Positions 30,566 to 39,309 of a stretch of DNA of 64,000 nucleotides are shown here, one piece after another; position 1 is the first letter of the stretch; every line of letters begins with the position of its first letter. The notes beneath the pieces were generated by a model that was given only the letters and a program-made list of their open reading frames with translations, searched no databases and was not told where the DNA came from. Source of the stretch: Mycobacterium sp. GTDB lineage: Bacteria; Actinomycetota; Actinomycetes; Mycobacteriales; Mycobacteriaceae. The position numbers and the translations under genes were made by a program. The stretch covers positions 124,001 through 188,000 of the forward strand of contig RXJD01000023.1 in assembly GCA_003987775.1 (NCBI GenBank). Reading direction: 5' to 3'.

Positions 30566-32260
30566 ATGCCGCACGTCATCACGCAATCGTGCTGCAATGA
30601 CGGGTCGTGCGTCTTCGCATGTCCGGTCAATTGCATTCACCCGTCACCCGACGAGCCAGGCTATGCCACAACGGAAATGCTCTACATCGATCCGGTGGCA
30701 TGTGTCGACTGTGGCGCCTGCGTCAGTGCCTGCCCGGTCGGTGCGATCGTCCCGGACAGCAAGCTGGATGCCGGTCAACTGCCGTTCGTCGAGATAAACG
30801 CGTCGTTCTACCCGGAACGGCCCGCCGATGCCAAGCTGCCGCCGACATCGAAGCTGGCGCCGGTGATCCCGGCCGCGCAGGTGCGCCCCCGGCGCCGCCC
30901 GCTGACGGTTGCCGTCGTCGGGTCGGGACCCGCGGCGATGTACGCCGCGGACGAACTCCTGGTGCAACAGGGCGTGCGGGTGAACGTCTTCGAAAAGCTG
31001 CCCACGCCTTACGGTCTGGTGCGTGCCGGTGTGGCGCCCGATCATCAGCACACCAAGAACGTCACCCGGCTGTTCGATCGGGTGGCCGACGACCGCCGAT
31101 TTCGGTTCTTTCTCAACGTCGAGGTCGGCCGGCACGTCAGTCACGCCGAATTGCTCGCCCACCACCACGCCGTGCTGTATGCCGTCGGTGCACCCGACGA
31201 CCGTCGGCTCGATGTCGAAGGGGCCGACCTACCGGGCGTCGGCACCGCTACCGAGCTGGTGGCGTGGATCAACGGTCATCCCGAATATGCCCATCTGTCA
31301 GTCGATCTCAGCCACGAACGGGTGGTGGTCATCGGCAATGGCAACGTGGCGCTCGACGTGGCCCGGGTACTCACCGCAGACCCCGACCAGTTGGGCCGCA
31401 CCGACATCGCCGACCATGCGCTGAAGGCATTCCGAAAGTCGGCCGTTCGCGAGGTGGTGATCGCGGCTCGCCGGGGACCCGCCCACTCGGCATTCACCCT
31501 GCCCGAGCTGATCGGGCTCACCGGTGCGTGCGAGGTCGTGCTGAGCCCTGAGGACCAGCGCTGGGTGCATGCCGATCTCGCTACCGCGACGGACCAATTG
31601 ACCAGGCACAAGCTGCAGATCCTGAGCGGGCTGGGTGATGGCTCGGCGCCGGCCGCGCGGCCGCGCATCCGGCTGGCCTACGGGCTGACGCCGCAGCGCA
31701 TCCTCGGTGCAGAGCGCGCCGTCGGGGTCGAGTTCTCGGTGACCGAGACCGGCGCACCCCGCCGGATTGATGCCGGATTGGTGCTCACGTCGATCGGCTA
31801 CCGCGGCAAGCACATTCGCGACCTGCCCTTCGACGAGTCGAAGGCCGTCGTTCCCAACGACGGCGGACGGGTCGTCGAACCCGGAACCGGCCGGCCGGTG
31901 CCGGGCGCCTATGTCGCGGGCTGGATCAAACGAGGGCCGACCGGCTTCATCGGCACCAACAAGTCCTGCTCCTTCCAGACCGTTCAGGCGTTGGTGGCCG
32001 ACTTCAACTCCGGCGCATTGACCGACCCGGTGGGCACGCCGGCGTCGCTGGTGGACCTGGTGGCCGAGCGCCAGCCCGACGTCGTCGACTCCGCCGGGTG
32101 GCGAGCCATCGACGCGGCCGAAGTGGCGCGTGGTGACGCTGATGGCCGTCCGCGTCGCAAGTTCACCGATGTCGCCGACATGCTCGTCGCTGCGGCCACC
32201 GCGCCGCAGGCGCCGCCACGGGGACGGCGCCTGCTGACCCGGTTGCGCGCGCGGGATTAG
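30566..32260 (+). CDS. fprB: Ferredoxin/ferredoxin-NADP reductase fusion
   Basis: A 564-residue fusion. The N-terminal 70 residues are a two-cluster ferredoxin with CCNDGSCVFACPVNC and CVDCGACVSACPVGA. The remainder is an adrenodoxin-reductase-type FNR: FAD motif VAVVGSGPAAMYAADEL, VRAGVAPDHQHTKNV and NADP motif VVVIGNGNVALDVARVL, ending with the GWIKRGPTGFIGTNK region. It moves electrons between NADPH and iron-sulfur partners. It probably forms an operon with the diiron protein. Confidence 0.95.
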   Translation: MPHVITQSCCNDGSCVFACPVNCIHPSPDEPGYATTEMLYIDPVACVDCGACVSACPVGAIVPDSKLDAGQLPFVEINASFYPERPADAKLPPTSKLAPVIPAAQVRPRRRPLTVAVVGSGPAAMYAADELLVQQGVRVNVFEKLPTPYGLVRAGVAPDHQHTKNVTRLFDRVADDRRFRFFLNVEVGRHVSHAELLAHHHAVLYAVGAPDDRRLDVEGADLPGVGTATELVAWINGHPEYAHLSVDLSHERVVVIGNGNVALDVARVLTADPDQLGRTDIADHALKAFRKSAVREVVIAARRGPAHSAFTLPELIGLTGACEVVLSPEDQRWVHADLATATDQLTRHKLQILSGLGDGSAPAARPRIRLAYGLTPQRILGAERAVGVEFSVTETGAPRRIDAGLVLTSIGYRGKHIRDLPFDESKAVVPNDGGRVVEPGTGRPVPGAYVAGWIKRGPTGFIGTNKSCSFQTVQALVADFNSGALTDPVGTPASLVDLVAERQPDVVDSAGWRAIDAAEVARGDADGRPRRKFTDVADMLVAAATAPQAPPRGRRLLTRLRARD

Positions 32261-32277
32261 ACGTTGCGAGATCGCCG

Positions 32278-32730
32278 TCAGGCCTGGGCCGACATCGACT
32301 CCTTGATCTCCTCGATGCTGACCTCGCGGACCGGTTGGCCGAGCGCCCAGTTGTGCCCGAACGGATCGGCCACCACACCGTAACGATCGCCCCAGAACTG
32401 GTCCTCCAACGGCATCACCACGGTGGCGCCGGCGTCGATTGCCCGCTGGAACTTGGTGTCGACATCGGTGACCGTGAGGTGGATGGTCACGGGCGTGCCT
32501 CCCAAGGACTTGGGGGTCATCGACTGGTCGTTACACATTTCCGGGAAGTCGTCGTTGAGCATCACCATTGAGCCGTTGATCTGCACCGCGGCATGGATGA
32601 GCCGGCCATCGGGGCCGGGGATGCGGGCCATTTCGACGGCGTCGAACGCCCGCACGTAGAAGTCAATGGCGGCAGCGGCGTCATCGACGACGAGGTGGGG
32701 GATCACTGCAGGTTCGACCTTGATGGCCAT
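32278..32730 (-). CDS. VOC/glyoxalase superfamily protein (Rv0887c-like)
   Basis: A 150-residue single-domain VOC protein with the PhnB-like pattern: VIPHLVVDDAAAAIDFYVRAF, MVMLNDDFPEM and GDRYGVVADPFGHNWALG. Members bind a metal and act as dioxygenases, isomerases or resistance proteins; the role here is not known. ATG 32730 follows an AAGGAG box; the longer frame to 33279 runs across the next gene. It converges on fprB. Confidence 0.88.
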   Translation of the reverse strand: MAIKVEPAVIPHLVVDDAAAAIDFYVRAFDAVEMARIPGPDGRLIHAAVQINGSMVMLNDDFPEMCNDQSMTPKSLGGTPVTIHLTVTDVDTKFQRAIDAGATVVMPLEDQFWGDRYGVVADPFGHNWALGQPVREVSIEEIKESMSAQA

Positions 32731-32836
32731 GGGCACTCCTTCAGGTTGGTGGTATCGCCCGCCCGGGCTCACACGTACTGACCAACCCTGACGGCAATTC
32801 TCATCGCGAACCGTAATCGGGACCTCCGACAGCCGA

Positions 32837-32901
32837 CGATCGGAGGACGCTGCGTGCCTCCGATCGGCTGAGGCCGAATTCGTCTGCAAACGTCCGATCG
32901 G
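32837..32901. promoter_or_regulatory. CCGATCGG repeats and hairpin
   Basis: CGATCGGAGG (32837-32846) and CCTCCGATCG (32857-32866) form a 10-bp inverted repeat with a 10-nt loop. The palindrome CCGATCGG occurs at 32860-32867 and again at 32894-32901. The cluster sits in the divergent gap between the VOC gene and the SDR-like gene; it could be an operator. Confidence 0.4.
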
Positions 32902-32928
32902 TGGATTCCGGGACGTCGGGACGATCTC

Positions 32929-32934
32929 TACGTT
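32929..32934 (+). promoter_or_regulatory. -10 hexamer for leaderless SDR-like transcript
   Basis: TACGTT (TANNNT) ends 6 nt before ATG 32941; no Shine-Dalgarno is visible. Confidence 0.5.
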
Positions 32935-32940
32935 GGGTGC

Positions 32941-33273
32941 ATGTCGCCCATCGCACCAGCCTCCACCGGGACGCGGCCGCTGCCCGCCGATCAACCCAAG
33001 CTGTTCCTGGTCATGGATGCAGGGTCGGACTCCGGCTATTTCGCCGCGCGGGCGTTGCTGGCCGCCGGCTATTGCGTAGCGGTATCCGGGCGGAACGTGA
33101 GCCAGTTGACCCGGGTCGTGCACGGCTACAGCGCGTCGCGGGTCTTCGCGGTCGCCGCGGACAGCACCGATCAAGCCCAGGTGATGAAGTTGATCAGCTC
33201 GGTGGAACGCCGCTTCGGGCGCGCCATCAGCTCGGTGATCCAGGGCTCCTCCTATAACCGCACGACGATCTGA
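32941..33273 (+). CDS. Small SDR-like Rossmann protein
   Basis: A 110-residue protein resembling only the N-terminal beta-alpha-beta part of a short-chain dehydrogenase: LFLVMDAGSDSGYFAARALLAAGYCVAVSGRN, read in two halves, then VFAVAADSTDQAQVMKLISS. The glycine loop is altered, and the catalytic Ser-Tyr-Lys region is absent, so enzyme activity is unlikely. It may be a decayed dehydrogenase or a small nucleotide-binding protein. The leaderless-like promoter argues that it is expressed. Confidence 0.6.
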   Translation: MSPIAPASTGTRPLPADQPKLFLVMDAGSDSGYFAARALLAAGYCVAVSGRNVSQLTRVVHGYSASRVFAVAADSTDQAQVMKLISSVERRFGRAISSVIQGSSYNRTTI

Positions 33274-33317
33274 CGTCACGCCACGGCACGCAGCGGGTAT
33301 TGCCGCGCGCTACGGGT

Positions 33318-33361
33318 GCTGATACAGTCGTCTCACCTCTGGATGAGACATCTGTATCAGC
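33318..33361. promoter_or_regulatory. Long operator upstream of tetR/hydroxylase operon
   Basis: Arms GCTGATACAGTCGTCTCA and TGAGACATCTGTATCAGC match at 16 of 18 positions around an 8-bp spacer, ending 34 nt before the TetR start. It is very likely the TetR autoregulatory site. Confidence 0.8.
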
Positions 33362-33395
33362 TTTTGTCTCGAACCTGGCTGAAAAGGACGACCGC

Positions 33396-34007
33396 GTGGG
33401 TCCTACGACTCTGACGATTCACCGCACACTGGACGCGCGCCAGCGCGACGTGCGCGAACGCTTGCTCGCGGCCGCCCGCGAATTGATTCGCGAGCACGGC
33501 CACGAGTCGGTGGGTATGGAGCAGATCGCCAGCTCCGCCGGCGTTTCCAGGGCGACGACGTACCGCTATTTCGCGTCCAAGGAGCATGTGGTGTGCGAGG
33601 CCGCGCTGGCCTGGGGTCATGATGTGGCGCAGCGCATTCCGCAAGCGATCGCGGCAGCGTCTCCGGCCAGCGCAATCGACGTCGCGATTGAGCAGGTCGT
33701 CCGGGAGGCTGCGTCGGACCTGCCGATGGTCCGGGCGACCATGGCCTCGGTACTGGCTCAGGGTCCGGTCGCTGACGCGTTCCGCCTCGGCGTTCGGCAG
33801 ATGTTCCTGGACCTACTGGGAGGAGCGACGGGAGTACCGCACGACGTGCACGAACTCTCGTCGCTCGACCCGGCCATGACGGTGCTCGGACGGGTGTTCT
33901 TCGCCGATCTGGCATTGCTCGGAGTCGGCGACATCACCGTCGAGCAGTGCATCGCCGAACTGGGACTGGCCGCCCGGCGCCTGCTGACCGACACTTCACA
34001 CGAGTAG
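33396..34007 (+). CDS. TetR-family transcriptional regulator
   Basis: A 203-residue TetR protein. The DNA-binding head is RERLLAAARELIREHGHESV, then GMEQIASSAGVSRATTYRYF; the ligand-binding domain is helical and Ala-rich. Start GTG 33396 follows an AAAAGGACG box; an in-frame start at 33300 would place the operator inside the coding region. It is followed after 10 nt by a fatty-acid-hydroxylase-like gene, its probable target along with itself. Confidence 0.88.
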   Translation: MGPTTLTIHRTLDARQRDVRERLLAAARELIREHGHESVGMEQIASSAGVSRATTYRYFASKEHVVCEAALAWGHDVAQRIPQAIAAASPASAIDVAIEQVVREAASDLPMVRATMASVLAQGPVADAFRLGVRQMFLDLLGGATGVPHDVHELSSLDPAMTVLGRVFFADLALLGVGDITVEQCIAELGLAARRLLTDTSHE

Positions 34008-34017
34008 GAGCGATACC

Positions 34018-34770
34018 ATGAATAGCACTGCGCTGCAACCAGTCTGGGACTGGATGCTGTATCACCTCGGCGTCGGTTTTTTCGAATTCCCATTGTATTT
34101 CTTGCCGGTTGTGGTCGCGGTCGTGCTGCTGACCGGCGTCGTCTATTCGGTCTTCGACGTCGCCGTCTACCACCGGATCTCGGCCCGGGCGGCGACCAAG
34201 CTGGGATTGCGGATCATGTCGACCTACGTCGGTGCGGCGGTGGCATTCTTCGTCCTGCACCGCATATTTCATCCATGGGTAGCCGAAGTGCCCACCGCAG
34301 CACCGACATTGGTCGCCTTCGTCACCCAGCTCGTGTGCTTCATGGTGATCGGGGAGTTTCTCACCTATTGGTGGCACCGGCTCGAGCACGGCAACCGATT
34401 CGTCTTTCAGAAGGTGCACTACCTGCACCATCGGGTGCAATCGCCCCTGACCATCTGGACCAACTTCGTGGTGCACCCGGTTGAGGGTCTGATGGTGATG
34501 CTGTGCCTGTATGTACCGCCATTGGTGTTCGGGGCGCATCCGATGGTCGTGGTCGCCTATGCGGTGGCGAACACCACCGCCATGGTGATCACTCACAGCG
34601 GCTACGACATGACCTTCTATCCCCGTTGGCTGCTGCCTGCGGCGTCGGGCCACGAACTTCATCACTCCGAAAAGCGGCCCACCAACCTGTCTGTCGTGAT
34701 GGCTTACGGCGACAAGCTGTTTGGTACGTACAAAAAGCCGGAAACCGCCGCTTTGCCGGTGGCCTCGTAG
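34018..34770 (+). CDS. Fatty acid hydroxylase/sterol desaturase family membrane protein
   Basis: A 250-residue integral membrane diiron protein of the FA_hydroxylase superfamily. The histidine clusters are WWHRLEH, VHYLHHRVQ and SGHELHHSEKRP, and about four membrane helices are present. The family hydroxylates or desaturates lipids and sterols with O2; the substrate here is unknown. ATG 34018 has a TAGGAGCG box. It is co-transcribed with the upstream TetR gene, so lipid-like inducers are plausible. Confidence 0.87.
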   Translation: MNSTALQPVWDWMLYHLGVGFFEFPLYFLPVVVAVVLLTGVVYSVFDVAVYHRISARAATKLGLRIMSTYVGAAVAFFVLHRIFHPWVAEVPTAAPTLVAFVTQLVCFMVIGEFLTYWWHRLEHGNRFVFQKVHYLHHRVQSPLTIWTNFVVHPVEGLMVMLCLYVPPLVFGAHPMVVVAYAVANTTAMVITHSGYDMTFYPRWLLPAASGHELHHSEKRPTNLSVVMAYGDKLFGTYKKPETAALPVAS

Positions 34771-34833
34771 CCGTCGCAGATCTCGCCTGAATCGAACGTT
34801 CGGCAGCCCGCCGGCTGGCACGGTCGGCGTGAT

Positions 34834-34852
34834 TTGAGTAGTCCACTACTGC
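34834..34852 (+). promoter_or_regulatory. TTGAGTA motif, site A
   Basis: TTGAGTAGTCCACTACTGC contains the perfect inverted repeat AGTAGT-CC-ACTACT. It lies 61 nt before the PE gene. It is one of five related 19-mers in this region. Confidence 0.65.
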
Positions 34853-34912
34853 AGCTCCCACCGTCGACCGATGACATCGTCGAACTGTCGGAAGTGGCGG
34901 AGGTAAGCGGGC

Positions 34913-35446
34913 ATGTCATATGTGAGGGTGTTGCCAGAGGCCATGGAGGCCGCAGCGGCAGAGTTGGACCACATCGCTTCTGCGCTCGATGAAGCCCACA
35001 GGTCGGCGGTCCCGTCGATCCTCACGATGGCCCCAGCGGCCGCCGATGAGGTGTCGGCGAGCATCGCGCTCCTGTTTTCGGAGCACGCTCACGACTATCG
35101 GGCGGCGGCTGGGGAGGCGGCGATGTTCCAGCAGCACCTTGTGCACAACCTGAGTGCGGGTGCGGCGTCCTATGCCAGCGCCGAGGATGTGATCGCTTCG
35201 TTGTTGCAGGGTGTGAATGAGGAGCTGCGCTACTACACCCGTGCTGGAAACGCATTGACCAACATGATCACCTTGTTGCCTTTGCAGGTAATGGCATTCA
35301 CGCTCTTTCCCCTCTTCTGGCCGCTTTTGCCCCTCTTTCCCTTCCTGGTTCTCCAACAATTCTTGACGCTGTTCGGCGAGGTGATCGGCGGGCAACCTAT
35401 TTCTTACCCGTACGTAGACATGCCTTTTCACCCGTACCTGGATTGA
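34913..35446 (+). CDS. Short PE-family protein with hydrophobic C-terminus
   Basis: A 177-residue protein. Residues 1-95 are a PE domain: MSYVRVLPEAMEAAAAEL, then AAADEVSASIALLFSEH and a C-terminal YASAEDV that contains the expected tail helix and the YxxxD/E-type secretion signal. The remaining 80 residues are strongly hydrophobic (LFPLFWPLLPLFPFLVLQQF) with an aromatic end. It lacks PGRS repeats. Export by a type VII (ESX) system is likely, with a membrane-associated end. A GGAGG box precedes ATG 34913. It is paralogous to the PE gene at 39310. Confidence 0.85.
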   Translation: MSYVRVLPEAMEAAAAELDHIASALDEAHRSAVPSILTMAPAAADEVSASIALLFSEHAHDYRAAAGEAAMFQQHLVHNLSAGAASYASAEDVIASLLQGVNEELRYYTRAGNALTNMITLLPLQVMAFTLFPLFWPLLPLFPFLVLQQFLTLFGEVIGGQPISYPYVDMPFHPYLD

Positions 35447-35582
35447 GACGATCCCGATCCGCCGGACGGCTGTCTCGATCGTCCCCTTCGAACAAGCTCT
35501 AGCGAAAACTGCCGTCACCAACGGCACCGCGTGCGCTTGTCGGCGCCGTCAAGCGGCGGAAGACGGCGAAGGTGACGCCCGT

Positions 35583-36704
35583 CTAAGCGTTGGTGAGTAC
35601 CCGATCCCAGCCCGTGACCGATTCCGGGCTGCGCGGGCCCGGTCCCACGTAGATGGCCGAGGGGCGGACCAGTTTGCCCAGCCGCTTCTGCTCGAGGATG
35701 TGGGCGCACCAACCGGCAGTGCGTCCACAGGTGAACATCGCCGGCATCATGTTGGCCGGAACCTCGGCGAAGTCCAAGATGACCGCGGCCCAGAACTCCA
35801 CGTTGGTCTCGATCGCCCGGTCCGGCCGGCGCTCGCGGAGCTCGGCCAGCGCCGCCTGCTCGAGCGCGACGGCCACCTCGTAACGAGGTGCTTTCAGCCG
35901 TTCCGCGGTCGCCCGCAGCACCCGCGCCCGCGGGTCCTCGGCCCGATAGACCCGGTGTCCGAAACCCATCAGCTTCTCGCGGCGATCCAGGATGCCCTTG
36001 ACCAGACCGCGCGCGTCGTCCGTGCGTTCCACCTCTTCGATCATCGGCAACACGCGGGCCGGCGCGCCACCGTGCAAGGGGCCGCTCATCGCTCCGATCG
36101 CACCCGACAGCGCTGCGGCGACATCCGCGCCGGTCGAGGCGATGACGCGGGCGGTGAAGGTGGAGGCGTTCAAGCCGTGTTCAGCGGCTGACACCCAGTA
36201 GGCGTCGATCGCCTCGACATGCCTGGGATCCGGTTCGCCCTGCCAGCGAGTCATGAAACGTGCTGTGACAGTGGAACATTCGTCGATGATGCGCTGTGGT
36301 ACGGCTGGCTGGTAGATACCGCGCGCCGACTGTGCGACGTACGACAGCGCCATGACCGAGGCTCGGGCCAGCTGGTCGCGCGCGACCGCTTCTTCGGTGT
36401 CCAGCAGCGGCTGGTATCCCCAGATCGGCGCCAGCATCGCCAGGCCGGCCTGCACATCCACCCGCACGTCGCCGGTGTGGATCGGCAGTGGGAACGGCTC
36501 GGCGGGCGGCAGTCCGCGACCGAACTCGCCGTCGACCAACAGCGCCCAAACGTCGCCGAAGGTGACCCGCTGGCTCACCAGATCCTGAATGTCGACGCCG
36601 CGGTAGCGCAACGCGCCGCCGTCTTTGTCGGGTTCGGCGATTTCGGTGGTGAAGGCCACAACGCCTTCGAGGCCTGGGACAAAATCCTCCGGAACCACAG
36701 TCAT
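35583..36704 (-). CDS. citA: Citrate synthase 2
   Basis: A 373-residue citrate/2-methylcitrate synthase-type protein, the same length as M. tuberculosis CitA. Active-site features are [31 protein letters not shown] and the catalytic aspartate region VEFWAAVILDFAEVP. It condenses acetyl-CoA with oxaloacetate. ATG 36704 gives MTVVPEDFVPGLEGVVAFT; the longer frame to 37127 overlaps the divergent pdxH. A second citrate synthase, gltA2, is 12 kb away. Confidence 0.94.
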   Translation of the reverse strand: MTVVPEDFVPGLEGVVAFTTEIAEPDKDGGALRYRGVDIQDLVSQRVTFGDVWALLVDGEFGRGLPPAEPFPLPIHTGDVRVDVQAGLAMLAPIWGYQPLLDTEEAVARDQLARASVMALSYVAQSARGIYQPAVPQRIIDECSTVTARFMTRWQGEPDPRHVEAIDAYWVSAAEHGLNASTFTARVIASTGADVAAALSGAIGAMSGPLHGGAPARVLPMIEEVERTDDARGLVKGILDRREKLMGFGHRVYRAEDPRARVLRATAERLKAPRYEVAVALEQAALAELRERRPDRAIETNVEFWAAVILDFAEVPANMMPAMFTCGRTAGWCAHILEQKRLGKLVRPSAIYVGPGPRSPESVTGWDRVLTNA

Positions 36705-36763
36705 GGGCAAATTCTCGCACTTCTGTCCGCTCCGCTTACTACCGGCCGGTAACAGCCGCCGAG

Positions 36764-36769
36764 TAGCGT
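36764..36769 (+). promoter_or_regulatory. -10 hexamer for leaderless pdxH
   Basis: TAGCGT (TANNNT) ends 7 nt before GTG 36777. Confidence 0.45.
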
Positions 36770-36776
36770 TGGGGCG

Positions 36777-37436
36777 GTGACCGAACCTCATGGGCAGCAC
36801 CTGGCCGGGATGCGGGTGGAGTACGGATCCGTCGAGAAGGACGGCAGCCCCGACCTCGACGCGGACTGGCTTGCCGACGGCTGGCTTACGTTGTTCCGCA
36901 AGTGGATTGATGACGCTCAGCAAGCCGGCATCGCCGAGCCGAACGCCATGGTGGTGGCTACCGTCGCTGACGGCAGGGCCGTCAGCCGCTCGGTGTTGTG
37001 CAAGAGCGCCGACGAGGCGGGGATCACCTTCTACACCAACTACGACTCGGCCAAGGGCCTCGACCTGGCGGCCACCCCCTACGCGTCGGCGACCTTCCCC
37101 TGGTACCTGCTGGGCCGGCAGATCCACGTCCGAGGCGCGGTGAGCAAAGTCGATCCGCGGGACACCGAGGAGTACTGGTCCAAGCGGCCACGCGGCTCGC
37201 AGCTGGGGGCCTGGGCTTCACACCAGTCGCAGCCCATCGCGTCGCGCGCGGCCCTGCTCGACCAACTCGCCGAGGTGACCGCCCGCTTCGCCGACACCGA
37301 GCAGATCCCGGTGCCGCCGAACTGGGGCGGATACCTGATCGCTCCCGAAGTGGTCGAATTCTGGCAAGGCCGGGAAAACCGGCTGCACAACCGCATTCGG
37401 GTGATCGACGGGCAGATCGAGCGGTTGCAGCCCTAG
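36777..37436 (+). CDS. pdxH: Pyridoxamine 5'-phosphate oxidase
   Basis: A 219-residue FMN enzyme that makes pyridoxal 5'-phosphate. Family segments are [50 protein letters not shown] and the C-terminal [14 protein letters not shown]. The GTG start is probably leaderless and divergent from citA. In M. tuberculosis pdxH is elsewhere (Rv2607), so its position here differs. Confidence 0.94.
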   Translation: MTEPHGQHLAGMRVEYGSVEKDGSPDLDADWLADGWLTLFRKWIDDAQQAGIAEPNAMVVATVADGRAVSRSVLCKSADEAGITFYTNYDSAKGLDLAATPYASATFPWYLLGRQIHVRGAVSKVDPRDTEEYWSKRPRGSQLGAWASHQSQPIASRAALLDQLAEVTARFADTEQIPVPPNWGGYLIAPEVVEFWQGRENRLHNRIRVIDGQIERLQP

Positions 37437-37492
37437 CTCGTTTGCTCGCCGTCACGTTTATCCGTGACCGCGTCTGGCTACGCTCGCCAACG

Positions 37493-38767
37493 ATGCCCCT
37501 CCTTGCGGACACGACGCCGCTGCGCACCCCCGACTTCCGCAGACTCTGGGTGGCCGGCATTCCCACCGTCATCGGCGCGAACCTGACGATCTTCGCCGTC
37601 CCGGTTCAGATCTATGCGCTGACGCGAAACTCCGCATACGTCGGGCTGGCCGGACTGTTCGCGTTGGTGCCGCTGGTGGTGTTCGGTCTGCTCGGTGGCG
37701 CCTGGTCCGACGCCATGGACCGGCGGCTGCTGCTGATCCTCTCCTCCTGCGGGCTGGCGGCGGGCTCGCTGTTGTTGTGGCTGCAGGCTGCGCTCTCTCT
37801 GAACAATGTGTGGGTGGTGCTGTGCCTGCTGGCGCTGCAGCAGGGGTTCTTCGCCGTCAACTCGCCCGCCCGGTCTGCGGCGATCCCCCGGATGCTGCCG
37901 GGGGAGCAGTTGCCGGCAGCCAACGCGCTGAACATGACCGTCGGTCAGTTCGGCGCGATCGTCGGTCCGCTGCTGGCGGGGCTGCTGCTGAATTGGGTCG
38001 ACCTGTCCACGTTGTATCTGGTCGACGCGGTGGCCTGCACGGCGCCGATCTGGGCGACGATCCGGCTGTCGCCGATGCCGGCGCTGGAGCCGCCCGGGAC
38101 GGCGGGCTGGGGGATCGGTGCGGTGCTGGACGGTTTCCGCTATCTGGCCGGCAACACGGTGGTGCTGATGTCGTTCGTCGTCGACCTGATCGCGATGGTC
38201 TTCGGGATGCCGCGGGCGTTGTTCCCGCAGATCGCTCACGAAAGCTTCGGCGGTCCGATCGAGGGCGGTTCGGCGATGGCGCTGTTGGCCGCAGCCATCT
38301 CTGCCGGCGCAGTGGCCGGCGGCGTGTTCTCCGGCTGGTTGCCCAGAATCCGGCGGCAGGGTCTGACGATTGTCGCGGCGATAGTCGTGTGGGGGTTGGC
38401 GATGGTGGGCTTCGGGTTGGTGTGCGGCACGGCCCACGGCCGGGCGGGTCCGATGCTGTGGGCGGCGGTGGCGTTCCTCGCGGTCGGCGGAGCGGCGGAC
38501 ATGGTGTCGGCCGCATTCCGGCAAACGATCCTGCAGGGGGCGGCCTCCGCTGAGCTGGTGGGACGGCTGCAGGGGGTGTTCACCGTGGTGGTCGGCGGTG
38601 GGCCCCGGTTGGCCGACACGGTACACGGCGCAGCGGCGGCAGTCGTTGGCACGACGGCGGCCGCGGCGGGCGGAGGTGCGCTTGTGGTGGCCGGTGTGTT
38701 GGTTGCGGCGCTCGTCGCGCCGGCTTTCATGCGGTATCGGGTCCCGAGTGGAAGTGCCGGGCGGTGA
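37493..38767 (+). CDS. Major facilitator superfamily exporter
   Basis: A 424-residue EntS-like MFS transporter with about 12 hydrophobic helices. Visible features are LRTPDFRRLWVAGIPTVIG, the motif-A-like loop GAWSDAMDRRLLL, and FFAVNSPARSAAIPRMLPGE. Members export siderophores, drugs or macrolides; the substrate here is not known. I start at ATG 37493, with a TACGCT hexamer 8 nt upstream; the longer frame from 36998 is read-through of pdxH. Confidence 0.88.
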   Translation: MPLLADTTPLRTPDFRRLWVAGIPTVIGANLTIFAVPVQIYALTRNSAYVGLAGLFALVPLVVFGLLGGAWSDAMDRRLLLILSSCGLAAGSLLLWLQAALSLNNVWVVLCLLALQQGFFAVNSPARSAAIPRMLPGEQLPAANALNMTVGQFGAIVGPLLAGLLLNWVDLSTLYLVDAVACTAPIWATIRLSPMPALEPPGTAGWGIGAVLDGFRYLAGNTVVLMSFVVDLIAMVFGMPRALFPQIAHESFGGPIEGGSAMALLAAAISAGAVAGGVFSGWLPRIRRQGLTIVAAIVVWGLAMVGFGLVCGTAHGRAGPMLWAAVAFLAVGGAADMVSAAFRQTILQGAASAELVGRLQGVFTVVVGGGPRLADTVHGAAAAVVGTTAAAAGGGALVVAGVLVAALVAPAFMRYRVPSGSAGR

Positions 38768-39010
38768 GTTCGTCGTATGGCTGCGGGTCGTCAAATCGAA
38801 CGAGCGCCTCATCGAGATCCGTCTCGGCGAACACTTCACATCGGCTGATGCGGTCACCGTCAAAGGCGAGAACGCTGATCTCGCGCCATTCGGCCTCGAG
38901 GCCTTCGCGCGACGTCGCGCACACGACATGCGTGACGACGGCACCCAGGTCGCTCAACCTGTGCACTGCCTCGATGTGAATTGCTGCCTCTGGCAACAGG
39001 TCCCATGACT
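38727..39010 (-). pseudogene. C-terminal remnant of an NTF2/SnoaL-like protein
   Basis: An open frame without a credible start encodes about 90 residues, including AVHRLSDLGAVVTHVVCATS and EALVRFDDPQPYDELT. This resembles the C-terminal SnoaL-like end of larger actinobacterial regulators or cyclases. It overlaps the MFS 3' end by 41 bp, and the frame has only a TTG near 38996. It is probably a deletion remnant; family identity is uncertain. Confidence 0.35.
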
Positions 39011-39125
39011 GCCCAACTCCTGATGCGTGGTTTGACGTGCTCCGCCGCGCTGCTGCTCGTCGCGTTCGCCCTGGATGGTGGTGTCGGTTCTGGTACAGAG
39101 GTTCGCTCCCATCGACGAGGCGGGC

Positions 39126-39144
39126 TTGAGTAGTCAGCTACCTA
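39126..39144 (+). promoter_or_regulatory. TTGAGTA motif, site B
   Basis: TTGAGTAGTCAGCTACCTA, 70 bp upstream of site C and in the same orientation, precedes the second short PE gene. Confidence 0.6.
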
Positions 39145-39195
39145 ATTGAGGGTGCGGGAACGACGCCTCTTCCTCGGGCGCCGGCGACACAAGGT

Positions 39196-39214
39196 TTGAG
39201 TACCCGACTACTGA
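39196..39214 (+). promoter_or_regulatory. TTGAGTA motif, site C
   Basis: TTGAGTACCCGACTACTGA lies 96 nt before the start of the PE gene at 39310. Confidence 0.6.
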
Positions 39215-39309
39215 TTTCCATCGCACCGGCCCGGGGCGACGCTTGGTGCGCAGGAAGTTTCCGCCGGGACGGGACCGGGTGATCCACACGAAACGAGGGA
39301 GGACCTGCG

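Noticed and set aside
34834-34852. Site A read as a -35/-10 promoter (TTGAGT ... TACTGC)
   Set aside because: The two hexamers are only 7 bp apart, far from 16-18, so it is not a core promoter.
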